A DNA stretch of 64,000 nucleotides from Deltaproteobacteria bacterium HGW-Deltaproteobacteria-15 (GCA_002840535.1 PHBH01000037.1:1-64000); one strand, 5' to 3'. Shown: positions 44,922 to 54,519, counted from the first letter of the stretch. Notes: a model not told the origin generated them from the sequence alone. Made by a program: numbers and translations.

Positions 44922-47900
44922 ATGAGCTCTGGAAACCATGTCAGCGTATCGAGGCAGGGGAGCGCCGCCTCTCGCGCCGTCGCGAATACGGTCCAGACCA
45001 AGCTCTCCGTCGATCACAGCAAAGACGGGTATGAGCAGGAAGCTGACCGGGTGGCGAATGCGGTCGTAGGCAGCGGATCCGCAGCCGGAGCTGGTCCCGT
45101 TGCCGGGCATGGGGCACAACGCCGGCCGGCATGCACCCCGGCAGCGGCACGGGTTGCTCCCACCATCTCCCGGCTCGCCCAACGAACGGTTCTGGGTGGG
45201 ATGCAGAGGGAGGAAGAGGAAAAGGAAGAAGGCCAGGGAAAGCTCCAGCGGCAGGAGGAGGAAAAGGAGGAACCCCAGGCCAAATCCGAGCGGCAGGAGG
45301 AGGAAGAAAAGAAACGGGAGAAGCCCCAAAAGAACGTCCAGCTTCAAGCGGATGAGGACAGGGAACCCCAAACCTTTGGACAGCGCCAGGAAGAAAAGGA
45401 AGCGCAGCCGAAATCGGAACAAGAGGAGGAAGAGAAGAAGGAGGCGCCCCAGCCAAAACCCCAGCTTCAGGAAGAAGACACGGAAGAGCCGCAGTCCAGG
45501 GTTCAGCGGCAGGCCGAGGAAGAGGATAAAGCCCAAACCAAGTCGGAAGCACTGCCTGGCACCCGGAACAGGCAAAACCATCCTGAGCTCGACCGGGTGG
45601 AGAAGAGACTCTCTGGGACAAAAGGCAAAGGAGAGTTGCTCGACAAGGAGACCCGCATCGGAATGGAGACCGGCCTCGGCGCCGACTTCAGTGGCGTTCG
45701 GCTGCATACCGGCCCCGATGCCGTCGAGATGAGCCGCGAATTGAAAGCCCAGGCATTTACCCTCGGCAAAGATATCTTCTTCAATACGGGCAAATACGAG
45801 CCTGAGAGCGCCCGAGGAAAGAGTCTTCTGGCTCATGAGCTCACGCACGTCGTGCAACAGGGGGCCGCCCAACAGAAACCCCCCGAAGGCGGAGACACCC
45901 GCCACGACGCCTCCCGCAACGAGCCGCAGACGGCACCCCCTCCTCCCGCCCCGGGGAGGGCTGCAACTGAGAAAACGGGTCCGGGACTGGTTTCGACTGT
46001 GCTCTCTACGCCGGGAGCTCTTGTCCCCGCTGAGCCCGCTCCAGGCGAGGTGCCAAAGGCCGAGCCGGTAGATGAGAAGGGAACCAAGGCTGAGAAGGCA
46101 CCTGATGCAGAAACTACCATCGAGCAGAAGCGGGAAGAGGAAGCTGCGCCGGTGCCGTTGGCGGAGCCAGTTGCAGAGGGGTCTCAAGGCGAATCCGGCA
46201 AGATGGCTGCCAAGGCGGGGCCAGGAGTCGTGGCAGCGTCTCTGCGCAATGCCACCAAGCCTGTATTCGAGGCCAAGAAGAAAGGCGTTACCAGACTTGC
46301 CACGGCTCTGAAGACCAAGGAACCGGCAGAGGTTAAGCTGACCAGAACGGAGAAGGCAGTGGCGCCCCCTGCCAGAGAGGGGGAATCCCGCGTAAAGGCC
46401 GGCCAGGTGGAGACGGTAGACAAATCCAAGCCCCCGGCGCCCAGCGAGCAAGAGGCAAAAGATCGCTTCGACTCTGCGCTGCAGAAAGCCGTTCCCGCCA
46501 CGCTCGAGGAAGTGGACACCTTCAAGGAAACGGGCAAGGCTCGCATGACAGGCGAGGCTGTCCGGCAGGTGGTAACGGCCGACACACAGGAGGTCAAGTC
46601 CACCTACCAGGAGATCGACAGCCCCTCGCCTTCATCCGTGCCAGAGGAAATGCCGGAGGATCTGCCGGAGATCGAGAGCCCACCCGAGATGGGACCGATC
46701 GAGATGGGTGAGGGAGTCGTCGGGGAGGTGCCGCCTGAGCAGACGGATATGTCTGGGTTTGGCGAGAAATCGGATGAACTGCTCAGGAAGGAAGAGATCA
46801 AGGAAGAGCATCTCGAACTGGTGGACGAGGGCGAGCTCGCCGAGGCCAAAAGGGAACGTCAGACCGTCAAAGACAAGGTCAGGGAAGCTCCGGCAGAGGT
46901 TAGAAAGGCCGAACGCCAGGAGAAGCAGAAGGTCAGCAAAGCGCTGCTGAAGGAAGAGCAGGAAGGCACAAAGCGCATGCAGCAGGAACGCCGGAAGGAG
47001 TTGAAGGGCGCCCGCGACGACCAAGTAAAGACCAAGAGCAAGATCGAGACGAAACGGCAGGCGGTCACCGATCATATCCATGGCGTCTATGAGAAGGCGA
47101 ACGCGACGGTCAAGCAGAAACTGGACGGACTCGAAAAGAAGTCACTGGTTGATTTCGACGAGGGCCAGCGGCAGGCTGCACGAACTTTCGAGGAAGCCGT
47201 CAATCGCCGCATCGACATCTTCAAGACCAGGCGCTATGACCGGTGGGGCGGCAGTCTGTTGTGGCTGAAGGACAAGCTCCTCGGCATGGAAGACCTGCCC
47301 GAGGTCAAGGAAATCTTCAATAGCGAAAAGACCCGATTCATCGCGGCGGTCGATCAGCTGATCAAGAGGATCACGGCAGAGAACAAGCGGATCGTGCAGG
47401 AATGCAGGGAGATTGTCGGCAACGCCCGCAAGGAGATCGAGAAGTATGTTCGGGGCTTGGGGCCGGAACTCCGGAAAACGGGTGACGAAGCGCTCAAGGA
47501 TATGAAAGGGAAGCTGGCCGATCTCGACCGGAAGGTCAACGCCAAGGAACAGGAGCTCAAGAAGAAGCTGGCGGAGAAACGCGAAGCCGCAATAAAAGCC
47601 ATCGATGAGAAGATTGCCAAAATGAAAGAAGAGATGTCTGGTCTGCTTTCGAATCTCGGCAGGTTTCTCCTCAACGCGATGATCAAGTTCTTCAAATGGG
47701 CACTCAAGAAAGCGGGATATCCCAGTGATCAGGTGATGGGCATCATCAACAAAGGGAAGGAAGTCATCAGGAGAATCGTCACCGACCCTGTCGGCTTTAT
47801 CAAGAACCTGATAAAGGCCGTCAGGGATGGGATTGACCTGTTTCAGACGAACATCAGGAAGCACCTCATTGCCGGGCTCATGGGTTGGTTGACCGGCGCC

Positions 47901-49553
47901 ATGGCCGATGTCCCCATCACGCTGCCGGACAAATGGGATCTCAAGGGAATCCTCCACCTCATCCTGCAGGTTCTCGGCGTCACCTGGAACGCCATCCGCA
48001 CAAAGCTGGTGAAGCGGCTGGGCGAAAAGCTCGTGCGCATTGCCGAGAGGAGTGTGGACATTGTCAAGAGGTTGACTGCCGAAGGGCCGATGGCTTTGTG
48101 GGAGATGATCAAGGAGAAGGCCGAGGAGATCAAGGATCAGGTGATGGAGTCCATCCGGAATTGGGCGATATTCGAGCTGGTGAAACAGGGAATCATCAAG
48201 CTGGTCAGCTTTCTCAACCCGGTAGGAGCGATCATCCAGGCGATCCTGGCGATCTATAACACCATCATGTTCTTTGTGGAAAACTGGGATCGGATTGTCC
48301 AGTTCGTAAAGAGCGTGTTCAATTCCATCGGCGAAATCGCCCTGGGGAGGCTCTCTGCCGCCGCACAAGCCATCGAGCGGACTCTCGGAATGACGATCCC
48401 GATCATTCTTGCCTTCCTGGCCCGCCTCCTCGGGCTTTCAGGCATTGGAAAAACGGTCACAGGCATCATCAAGAAGATCCGCAAGCCGATCGACAAGATT
48501 GTGAACAAGGTCGTCGAGATGGTCGTGAAGCTTGCCAGGAAGCTGGTCGGGAAGGTGAAGGAAGGGGCAAAGGCACTGAAGGAGAAAGGGCTGGCTGTTA
48601 TCCAATGGTGGAAGAAAAAAAAGCCGTTCAAGGCCAAAGACGGTCGCATGCACATCTTGATGTTCAGAGGCGCAGGATCCCGCGCAAAGCTCGGTTTCCA
48701 CTCGGAAGAGTTCACTGAGCTAAAGCCGTTTCTAGAGGGGAAAGCTGCCGAAACTCCCTTGGCAAAGCAGATTCTGAAGGACATGAGGGAATTAAATGCA
48801 GTGCTGGCGCAATACAAGCATAAAACCGGAGAAACCGCGGCCAAACAGGCTCGTGAAGAACCTATGGTTGACATGATGCTTGCCCGTATTGCAGTCAACG
48901 TCGGGAAACTGATCGGCCCAGAGGAAATGGGTACGGAAAACATGCCCTACCCGATACTCTATCCGAAACGTCCGGTTGAAAACTACCGTCCACTCTATCT
49001 AGGACCGCGCTCCTCGAAATGGCTGGATCAGAAGAGACTGGCCAAAATGCGGACTGAAAAGCCCCCGGATGTTACTAATGAAATCCTTTCCAAGCTTTCC
49101 AGAGATGAAAAGAAAGAATGGGCTCGGTCCAACTACAAAATTGATGTTTATAAGCCCGGTGACCCAAAACGGCTTCCGGGGGATTCGACTGATGCAATCG
49201 GTATTGACGATGTGTACAAGACGCAGTCAGGGAAGAAATTCCAGCTTAAACCGAACAAGACGGAGGGTGGGAAAAAGATTAACGAGATGCTGAAACCATT
49301 CGGCTTCTCCGCCTCCGATGAAGGTATGGACGGGGATCATGTCCTTGAAATGCAACTCGGAGGGCCGAACGATGTTAGGAATCTCTGGCCATTGAAAGGC
49401 GCAGAGAACAGGTCGAGCGGAAGCACCTTATCGAGGATGGAGGTGCCGAAACCGGATGGAACAAAGGTGAAGATGACGACATTGAAAAAACAAGCCAACA
49501 AAGGGAAGAAAATCTGGCTCGTAATCGCAGGGACTTTGAACACCAAGGACTAA
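44922..49553 (+). CDS. DUF4157 (eCIS core domain) polymorphic effector with nuclease-like C-terminus
   Basis: 1543 residues. The N-terminus is basic and followed, at about residues 90-215, by short Glu/Gln/Lys repeats of the type QRQEEEKEEPQ. Residues about 225-315 hold the DUF4157 domain (ADFSGVRLHTGPDA and SLLAHELTHVVQQG, with the HELTH zinc motif). A Pro/Lys-rich linker and long coiled coils follow. A hydrophobic helical block at about 1080-1240 (FELVKQGIIKLVSFLNPVGAIIQAILAIYN) could enter membranes. The last 130 residues contain DGDHVLEMQLGGPNDVRNLWPLKGAENRSSG, an HNH-like nuclease motif with the key His near 1473. The DNA of the tail is poorer in GC than the middle. No immunity gene is adjacent. 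Confidence 0.85.
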   Translation: MSSGNHVSVSRQGSAASRAVANTVQTKLSVDHSKDGYEQEADRVANAVVGSGSAAGAGPVAGHGAQRRPACTPAAARVAPTISRLAQRTVLGGMQREEEEKEEGQGKLQRQEEEKEEPQAKSERQEEEEKKREKPQKNVQLQADEDREPQTFGQRQEEKEAQPKSEQEEEEKKEAPQPKPQLQEEDTEEPQSRVQRQAEEEDKAQTKSEALPGTRNRQNHPELDRVEKRLSGTKGKGELLDKETRIGMETGLGADFSGVRLHTGPDAVEMSRELKAQAFTLGKDIFFNTGKYEPESARGKSLLAHELTHVVQQGAAQQKPPEGGDTRHDASRNEPQTAPPPPAPGRAATEKTGPGLVSTVLSTPGALVPAEPAPGEVPKAEPVDEKGTKAEKAPDAETTIEQKREEEAAPVPLAEPVAEGSQGESGKMAAKAGPGVVAASLRNATKPVFEAKKKGVTRLATALKTKEPAEVKLTRTEKAVAPPAREGESRVKAGQVETVDKSKPPAPSEQEAKDRFDSALQKAVPATLEEVDTFKETGKARMTGEAVRQVVTADTQEVKSTYQEIDSPSPSSVPEEMPEDLPEIESPPEMGPIEMGEGVVGEVPPEQTDMSGFGEKSDELLRKEEIKEEHLELVDEGELAEAKRERQTVKDKVREAPAEVRKAERQEKQKVSKALLKEEQEGTKRMQQERRKELKGARDDQVKTKSKIETKRQAVTDHIHGVYEKANATVKQKLDGLEKKSLVDFDEGQRQAARTFEEAVNRRIDIFKTRRYDRWGGSLLWLKDKLLGMEDLPEVKEIFNSEKTRFIAAVDQLIKRITAENKRIVQECREIVGNARKEIEKYVRGLGPELRKTGDEALKDMKGKLADLDRKVNAKEQELKKKLAEKREAAIKAIDEKIAKMKEEMSGLLSNLGRFLLNAMIKFFKWALKKAGYPSDQVMGIINKGKEVIRRIVTDPVGFIKNLIKAVRDGIDLFQTNIRKHLIAGLMGWLTGAMADVPITLPDKWDLKGILHLILQVLGVTWNAIRTKLVKRLGEKLVRIAERSVDIVKRLTAEGPMALWEMIKEKAEEIKDQVMESIRNWAIFELVKQGIIKLVSFLNPVGAIIQAILAIYNTIMFFVENWDRIVQFVKSVFNSIGEIALGRLSAAAQAIERTLGMTIPIILAFLARLLGLSGIGKTVTGIIKKIRKPIDKIVNKVVEMVVKLARKLVGKVKEGAKALKEKGLAVIQWWKKKKPFKAKDGRMHILMFRGAGSRAKLGFHSEEFTELKPFLEGKAAETPLAKQILKDMRELNAVLAQYKHKTGETAAKQAREEPMVDMMLARIAVNVGKLIGPEEMGTENMPYPILYPKRPVENYRPLYLGPRSSKWLDQKRLAKMRTEKPPDVTNEILSKLSRDEKKEWARSNYKIDVYKPGDPKRLPGDSTDAIGIDDVYKTQSGKKFQLKPNKTEGGKKINEMLKPFGFSASDEGMDGDHVLEMQLGGPNDVRNLWPLKGAENRSSGSTLSRMEVPKPDGTKVKMTTLKKQANKGKKIWLVIAGTLNTKD

Positions 49554-49628
49554 AACTGAATTTTTACGCCGATTACATAGAAGCGCTCGCAAGAGAAACC
49601 TTATTCCGTTTTTATGGAGGGCTCAATC

Positions 49629-51908
49629 ATGTCCTACCCATTTTACGGCAAAAAGTTCGAGTTTACGCAACCTGACGGCTCGCGCATCGAGGTCAGGGGC
49701 TGGGGTGACCAGCACCACGCGGTCTTCGAATCCATGGACGGATATACGGTCGTCAAGGACCCTGCCACCGGGTACTTCTGTTATGCAAGCTTGTCTGACG
49801 ACAAGGAAGAGCTGATTTCCACGGGGGTAAGGGTCGGCGCAGTGAACGGTGCAAGCCTCGGCCTGCAAAAAGGCGTCAGGATCAACCGTGAGTCCGCCCG
49901 ACAAAAAGCGTTAGCCGCACCCAGCAACATTCGAGCCAAACGACGGTGGGAGGTTCGTCGCGAAAGGGCCAAGAACTTCCTCCGTATGAAGATGATGCAT
50001 GCCGGGCCGGTCCCGGCTCCCCCGAGTCGCGAAACCAAGGGAAATTTCGTGGGGCTATGTCTCTTGATCCAGTTTCCAGACGTCCCCGGCACCATTTCAC
50101 GCGAGGATGTCGAACACTTCTGCAACCAGCAGGGCTACACCGGCCACGGTAACAGTGGATCGGTCTACGACTATTTTCTGGAGAATTCCGAAGGCCTTCT
50201 GCACTACACCAATGTGGTTACCCCATACTATACCGCCAAGAACCCGGTCTCTTATTATTCCAGTCGGCAGATAGCCCATGGGGAGCGGGCGCGGGAATTG
50301 GTAAAGGAGGCGCTTGCTCACCTGATAACGCAGGGGTTCAATTTTCTGCAGTTGACGGTCGATGACGAAAATTACGTGTATGCGGTCAACGTTTTTTATG
50401 CTGGACACTGCCCCAATAACTGGGGGGAGGGCTTATGGCCCCATTCCTGGTCCTTGTCATTACCCTACGTACTTCCCGGCGGAGCGAAGGCATATGACTA
50501 TCAGATTACAGACCTGGGCAGCGAACTGTCCCTCGCGACATTCTGCCACGAAAACGGTCACATGATCTGCGACTACCCGGACCTTTACGACTATGGATAT
50601 GAATCCAGGGGAGCGGGAGTCTACTGCCTGATGTGCGCCGGGGGTCGTGATGAAAAGAACCCGACCAAAATCTGCGCCTACTTGAAGCACAAATCGGGGT
50701 GGTCCAAGAAGCTGACGGCCATTTCGGATCCCATACCGGCACAAATATCCGCAGAAGAAAACGACTTCTTCATTTATCGAAGAAACATGGCGGAATATTT
50801 CATCATCGAAAACCGGTACCGCTCCGGACGCGACCAGAGTCTGCCCTCTTCAGGTTTGGCGGTCTGGCATGTCGACGAATTGGGCAGCAACAATGAAGAG
50901 GGCATGACGCCGTCTCACCACTATGAGTGTTCCCTGGAGCAGGCGGACAACCGCTTTGATCTGGAAAAGGGCCTGAACGACGGTGATACAGGGGATCTCT
51001 TCAGTGCGTCATCCCAGTCGAGTTTCTCCGATTGGACCGTCCCCCACAGCAAATGGTGGGATAGCACTCCTTCGGGTCTTGCCCTGTCGAACATCGGCCC
51101 GAGCGGAAAGCAAATGACATTCAATATCGGCCCCTCTGGAGACGGGCAGACCCAGAACTACATCCGCAATTCGACCCCCAAAGCTGACATCCCTGACAAC
51201 AACCCTCAGGGCGTGAGAGACATTATCCACTTCGACGAGCAGGCTTCGATCACAACCCTGAAAGTAGCCGTGGACATCACCCACACCTACCGAGGAGATC
51301 TGGTCTTGACCCTTATCGCTCCATCCGGGTCTGTCGTTGAATTGATGGCTCGAAACGGCGGAAGGACGGCGGATGTCAGGCAGAGCTTTGACTTTGCCTC
51401 CAAAACCGAGTTACAGGATTTGAAAGGCCAGTTCCTCGCAGGAGATTGGGTACTTCACGTGCAGGACTTGGCGCTTGCCGACCAGGGCCGATTGAACAAC
51501 TGGCAGATCGAAGTGCAGGGGGCAACCGACAAGGTCATCGATATTGAAGATGCCCCCGGTTTGGATATACCCGATAACGACCCCGGAGGAATCGAACGTG
51601 TGATTGAAACCGATATGTCCGGGAAGGTCGGCGTTATAACGGTATCCGTGGACATCACCCACACGTATATCGGTGACCTGATCGTGACGCTTCAATCTCC
51701 TGGGGGCAAGTCGGTCGACCTGCACCGCCAGGAAGGGGGGTCCACCGACAACCTTATCATGACATATGACTTTGTAAACTGTCCGTCCCTTGAAAGCCTG
51801 ATCCATGAGCCGATTGCAGGGCGGTGGAAATTCCTCGTGAAAGATTTGGCCGGGCAGGATCGCGGCAAGCTCAACCGGTGGGGTCTGAGAGTCGAAAGGG
51901 AAGGATGA
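49629..51908 (+). CDS. M6-like metalloprotease with two P domains, no signal peptide
   Basis: 759 residues. The zinc motif HENGHMICDYPDLYDYG begins at His307 (His307, His311 and a later Asp fit HExxH...D). The N-terminal YPFYGKKFEFTQPDGSRIEVRGWGDQHH and GYTVVKDPATGYFCYA match the start of the immune-inhibitor-A like family M6 after its signal. Here that signal is missing: the protein begins directly with MSYPF. Two proprotein-convertase P domains follow at about 512-630 and 645-755, each starting DIPDN and containing DITHTYRGDL or DITHTYIGDL. The ATG at 49629 follows GGAGG. The place behind the DUF4157 gene suggests that it is carried by the particle rather than by Sec. Confidence 0.88.
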   Translation: MSYPFYGKKFEFTQPDGSRIEVRGWGDQHHAVFESMDGYTVVKDPATGYFCYASLSDDKEELISTGVRVGAVNGASLGLQKGVRINRESARQKALAAPSNIRAKRRWEVRRERAKNFLRMKMMHAGPVPAPPSRETKGNFVGLCLLIQFPDVPGTISREDVEHFCNQQGYTGHGNSGSVYDYFLENSEGLLHYTNVVTPYYTAKNPVSYYSSRQIAHGERARELVKEALAHLITQGFNFLQLTVDDENYVYAVNVFYAGHCPNNWGEGLWPHSWSLSLPYVLPGGAKAYDYQITDLGSELSLATFCHENGHMICDYPDLYDYGYESRGAGVYCLMCAGGRDEKNPTKICAYLKHKSGWSKKLTAISDPIPAQISAEENDFFIYRRNMAEYFIIENRYRSGRDQSLPSSGLAVWHVDELGSNNEEGMTPSHHYECSLEQADNRFDLEKGLNDGDTGDLFSASSQSSFSDWTVPHSKWWDSTPSGLALSNIGPSGKQMTFNIGPSGDGQTQNYIRNSTPKADIPDNNPQGVRDIIHFDEQASITTLKVAVDITHTYRGDLVLTLIAPSGSVVELMARNGGRTADVRQSFDFASKTELQDLKGQFLAGDWVLHVQDLALADQGRLNNWQIEVQGATDKVIDIEDAPGLDIPDNDPGGIERVIETDMSGKVGVITVSVDITHTYIGDLIVTLQSPGGKSVDLHRQEGGSTDNLIMTYDFVNCPSLESLIHEPIAGRWKFLVKDLAGQDRGKLNRWGLRVEREG

Positions 51909-51938
51909 ATTAATAGCATGGAAAGGAGGGACCGGACC

Positions 51939-53627
51939 ATGGCCAACAAGAAGAAGCATAAGGCTGAAAAAACGGCCGAAAGCAAAGGAACGGTGGTTTG
52001 GCGCGGCGGCAAGCAGATCGAATTGGAGAAACTGGATGACCGGTTCACGGTCATACCCGGGAGCAAAGGGCAACTTGAGGAACTGCGCGAAGCGCCCGGG
52101 GTACGAGGCATCAAGCCAGTGACCAATCAGGTCTTCAAGGTGGAGACGCTCTCGACGGAGCGGGACGGGCTCATGAACGCCATGCGATCGCCCGCCTACG
52201 GGGCCATCGCCCACCATGCCTACAAACCGAAAGGATCGGATGGCACGGTGTTCTACCTCACCGACAAAATCATCCTGATTCTCGATCCCAAGGCCACACC
52301 GGCGCAGGTGGACGCGCTTCTCAAGAAATACGCCCTCAGGGTGCTGAAGGAATACGAGGGGGACGACTTGTCCATGCTCGTCCAGGTGACCGCCGACAGC
52401 GGCGGGAATCCCATCAAGGTGGCCAACAGTCTCGCCGAGGAGAAACTGGTCAAGTCTGCGGAGCCGAATATGGTCAACCGTTTTCAATCCGCATACACTC
52501 CGACCGACGGCTACTTCCGCCGGCAGTGGCACCTTCAGGCGAAACGGCGCCCGCAACTTGTTGCAGACGCGTCAGTGCATGCGCCGGAAGCCTGGGAGGT
52601 CACCCTGGGCGAGCGCGACATCGTGGTCGCCGTCGTGGACGACGGTTTTGACCTTTCGCACCCGGACTTCCAGGGGCAAGGGAAGATTGTCGCACCCAAG
52701 GACTATGTGGACGGGGATGCCAACCCCTTTCCTGATACTGCCGCGGGTGACTACCATGGAACACCATGCGCCGGCGTGGCTATTGCTGAGAGCAACGGCC
52801 GTGGGGTGGTGGGGATTGCCCATGGTTGCGCCTTCATGCCGGTGCGGTTCTCCCTCTCCGCCGACGATGACCTCTTGATAGAGATTTTTGAAGAAGTCGG
52901 TCAACACGCCGACGTGATTTCGTGCAGTTGGGGACCGCCGCCCGTGTATGCCCCACTCTCAACCGCCGTGTTCAACACCTTCAAGCGGTTGGCCGCGACC
53001 GGCGGACCACGAGGCAAGGGTTGCGTTATCTGCTTCGCTGCCGCCAATTTCAATGCGCCGATCAACGATCCGGTCAACGCAGGAGGCTTCGTATGGCTCG
53101 ACTATGGGACCGGTCGTCAACGCCGTACTACCGGGCCCATTCTGAACGGGCTGGCCGCACACCCGGATGTGATTGCCGTGGCCGCCTCAACGAGTCTGAA
53201 CAAGCATTCCGCCTATAGCAATTGGGGCAAAGAAGTGTGTGTCTGTGCACCGAGCAACAACTTTCATCCTCTCGATCCACAGGCATTTGTGCCGGGACGC
53301 GGCATCTGGACGACCGACAACGAGGCATTCGGCGACGGATTTACCGCCCACAGCCGCTACACCGGGCAGTTCGGGGGCACCTCGAGTGCAACCCCGCTGA
53401 CTGCAGGAGTCGCCGCCCTGGTGCTTTCCGCCAATCCAGACCTGGCCGCAGCCGAAGTGAAGGAGATCCTGCAGTCTACAGCCGACAAGATTGTGGACAC
53501 TGATCCGGACATCGTGCTGGGATCGAACAGGGGTCAATACGAGAACGGATGCTGCGACTGGTTCGGGTACGGAAAGGTGAACGCGGCAAACGCGGTGGCT
53601 GAAGCAAAGAGCCGGATGAACGCATGA
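51939..53627 (+). CDS. S8 subtilisin-like serine protease, no signal peptide
   Basis: 562 residues. The catalytic triad is visible: Asp234 in VVDDG, His273 in HGTPCAG and Ser482 in GTSSATPL. The first 220 residues form a fervidolysin-like prodomain (FTVIPGSKGQLEELREAPGVRG and FYLTDKIILILDPKATPAQVDALL). The extreme N-terminus is MANKKKHKAEKTAESK, lysine-rich and without a hydrophobic stretch, so classical export is unlikely. The ATG at 51939 follows AAGGAGG. It lies 30 bp after the M6 gene and overlaps the cupin gene by ATGA, so all three are probably one transcript. Its place makes it a second candidate cargo. Confidence 0.9.
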   Translation: MANKKKHKAEKTAESKGTVVWRGGKQIELEKLDDRFTVIPGSKGQLEELREAPGVRGIKPVTNQVFKVETLSTERDGLMNAMRSPAYGAIAHHAYKPKGSDGTVFYLTDKIILILDPKATPAQVDALLKKYALRVLKEYEGDDLSMLVQVTADSGGNPIKVANSLAEEKLVKSAEPNMVNRFQSAYTPTDGYFRRQWHLQAKRRPQLVADASVHAPEAWEVTLGERDIVVAVVDDGFDLSHPDFQGQGKIVAPKDYVDGDANPFPDTAAGDYHGTPCAGVAIAESNGRGVVGIAHGCAFMPVRFSLSADDDLLIEIFEEVGQHADVISCSWGPPPVYAPLSTAVFNTFKRLAATGGPRGKGCVICFAAANFNAPINDPVNAGGFVWLDYGTGRQRRTTGPILNGLAAHPDVIAVAASTSLNKHSAYSNWGKEVCVCAPSNNFHPLDPQAFVPGRGIWTTDNEAFGDGFTAHSRYTGQFGGTSSATPLTAGVAALVLSANPDLAAAEVKEILQSTADKIVDTDPDIVLGSNRGQYENGCCDWFGYGKVNAANAVAEAKSRMNA

Positions 53628-54082
53628 CTGAACGTAGACCTCTCTCCTTCAAGGAGTATCGAGCAATGAATGCGAACGAACGGGATACAGGAATGGTTCT
53701 TCAGAACCTTGCGACCAAAGTGTTGCCGAAGGATCCTGACCACATCGCTCCTGATGGGTCCGAGATCCGGTTGCTTCCCGATCTGGCTGGCGGCGGTCTT
53801 TGCCACTGCACGCTCCCCGCGGGAAAAACCACCCAGGCGGTGAAGCACAAGACTGTCGAAGAGATCTGGTGCTTTATCGATGGAAAGGGGGAGGTCTGGC
53901 GTAAACGTGGCAATCATGAAGAAGTTGTTGCAGTGGAAGCTGGGGTGAGCCTGACCATCCCTGCAGATACACTTTTCCAGTTCAGGAACAACGGCAGCGA
54001 ACCACTGCGGTTCATTATTGCGACGATGCCGCCTTGGCCTGGTCCGGATGAGGCTGTGCCAGTCGAAGGGAGATGGAAGTGA
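53624..54082 (+). CDS. Cupin-domain protein
   Basis: 152 residues. A single cupin barrel is visible: the segments GGGLCHCTLPAGKTTQAVKHKTVEEIWCFIDGKGEVW and VSLTIPADTLFQFRN fit motifs 1 and 2, with His and Glu residues for a metal. No signal peptide. It overlaps the S8 protease gene by four bases and ends the payload part of the operon. Small cupins can be enzymes or sugar-binding folds, and the function here is open. It may modify or protect the protease or the particle. Confidence 0.8.
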   Translation: MTERRPLSFKEYRAMNANERDTGMVLQNLATKVLPKDPDHIAPDGSEIRLLPDLAGGGLCHCTLPAGKTTQAVKHKTVEEIWCFIDGKGEVWRKRGNHEEVVAVEAGVSLTIPADTLFQFRNNGSEPLRFIIATMPPWPGPDEAVPVEGRWK

Positions 54083-54170
54083 CATCATCTCTTGCCCATT
54101 TTGGAAACATGTAGGCCCATCAAGACTGGCTATATGAGATTTTGACAAACACTCGAGCGTAGGAGGGATC

Positions 54171-54431
54171 ATGGCAGCGAATAACCTTCAATTGGCACTC
54201 GTCGAGAATGGAGAGATATTCCTTTGGGCCCAGCCAGACCATCCTGCGGAACTGAGCGAGGACCCACCGTACGTCGGACATCCTCGGCGACCTTTAAGGG
54301 CTCCAGGCGGGGCCCGCTGTGGCTTGGTGACCGAACTCGGGCCGGAAGGACACGCATCCTTTACCATCGTCACGGACCCGGTGCAAACACTGATGGTAGA
54401 GGCGCTCTTCGAGCTTCGAAGGAAGAGTTAG
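54171..54431 (+). CDS. Small protein of unknown function
   Basis: 86 residues. A good ribosome binding site (AGGAGGGATC) stands before the ATG. The sequence (LALVENGEIFLWAQPDHPAELSED, then LRAPGGARCGLVTELGPEGHASFTIV) has no recognised domain or signal peptide. It lies 88 bp behind the cupin gene on the same strand and could be the last gene of the eCIS operon. No immunity-protein likeness is clear. Confidence 0.6.
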   Translation: MAANNLQLALVENGEIFLWAQPDHPAELSEDPPYVGHPRRPLRAPGGARCGLVTELGPEGHASFTIVTDPVQTLMVEALFELRRKS

Positions 54432-54484
54432 TGAAGAAATCCCGGCTGAGGCCAGCGAGGCTATTTCTCTCCACGGAATTCCAC

Positions 54485-54507
54485 TTGACATCGGTATCAA
54501 TTGATAC
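54485..54507 (+). promoter_or_regulatory. Promoter and palindromic operator of the toxin-antitoxin pair
   Basis: GTATCAATTGATAC (54494-54507) is a perfect 14-base palindrome starting four bases after a TTGACA hexamer (54485-54490). A binding protein here would block the promoter. The antitoxin two genes downstream has a helix-turn-helix and is the obvious candidate. The toxin ATG follows at 54520. Confidence 0.6.
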
Positions 54508-54519
54508 TAACCTTCCCTT

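Noticed and set aside
44799-46451. Minus-strand frame of 550 codons opposite the DUF4157 gene
   Set aside because: It is Leu/Gly/Arg-rich and low in complexity because it mirrors the Glu/Lys repeats of the plus-strand gene; no domain or ribosome binding site.
47142-48368. Minus-strand frame of 408 codons
   Set aside because: Shadow of the coiled-coil part of the effector; no protein likeness.
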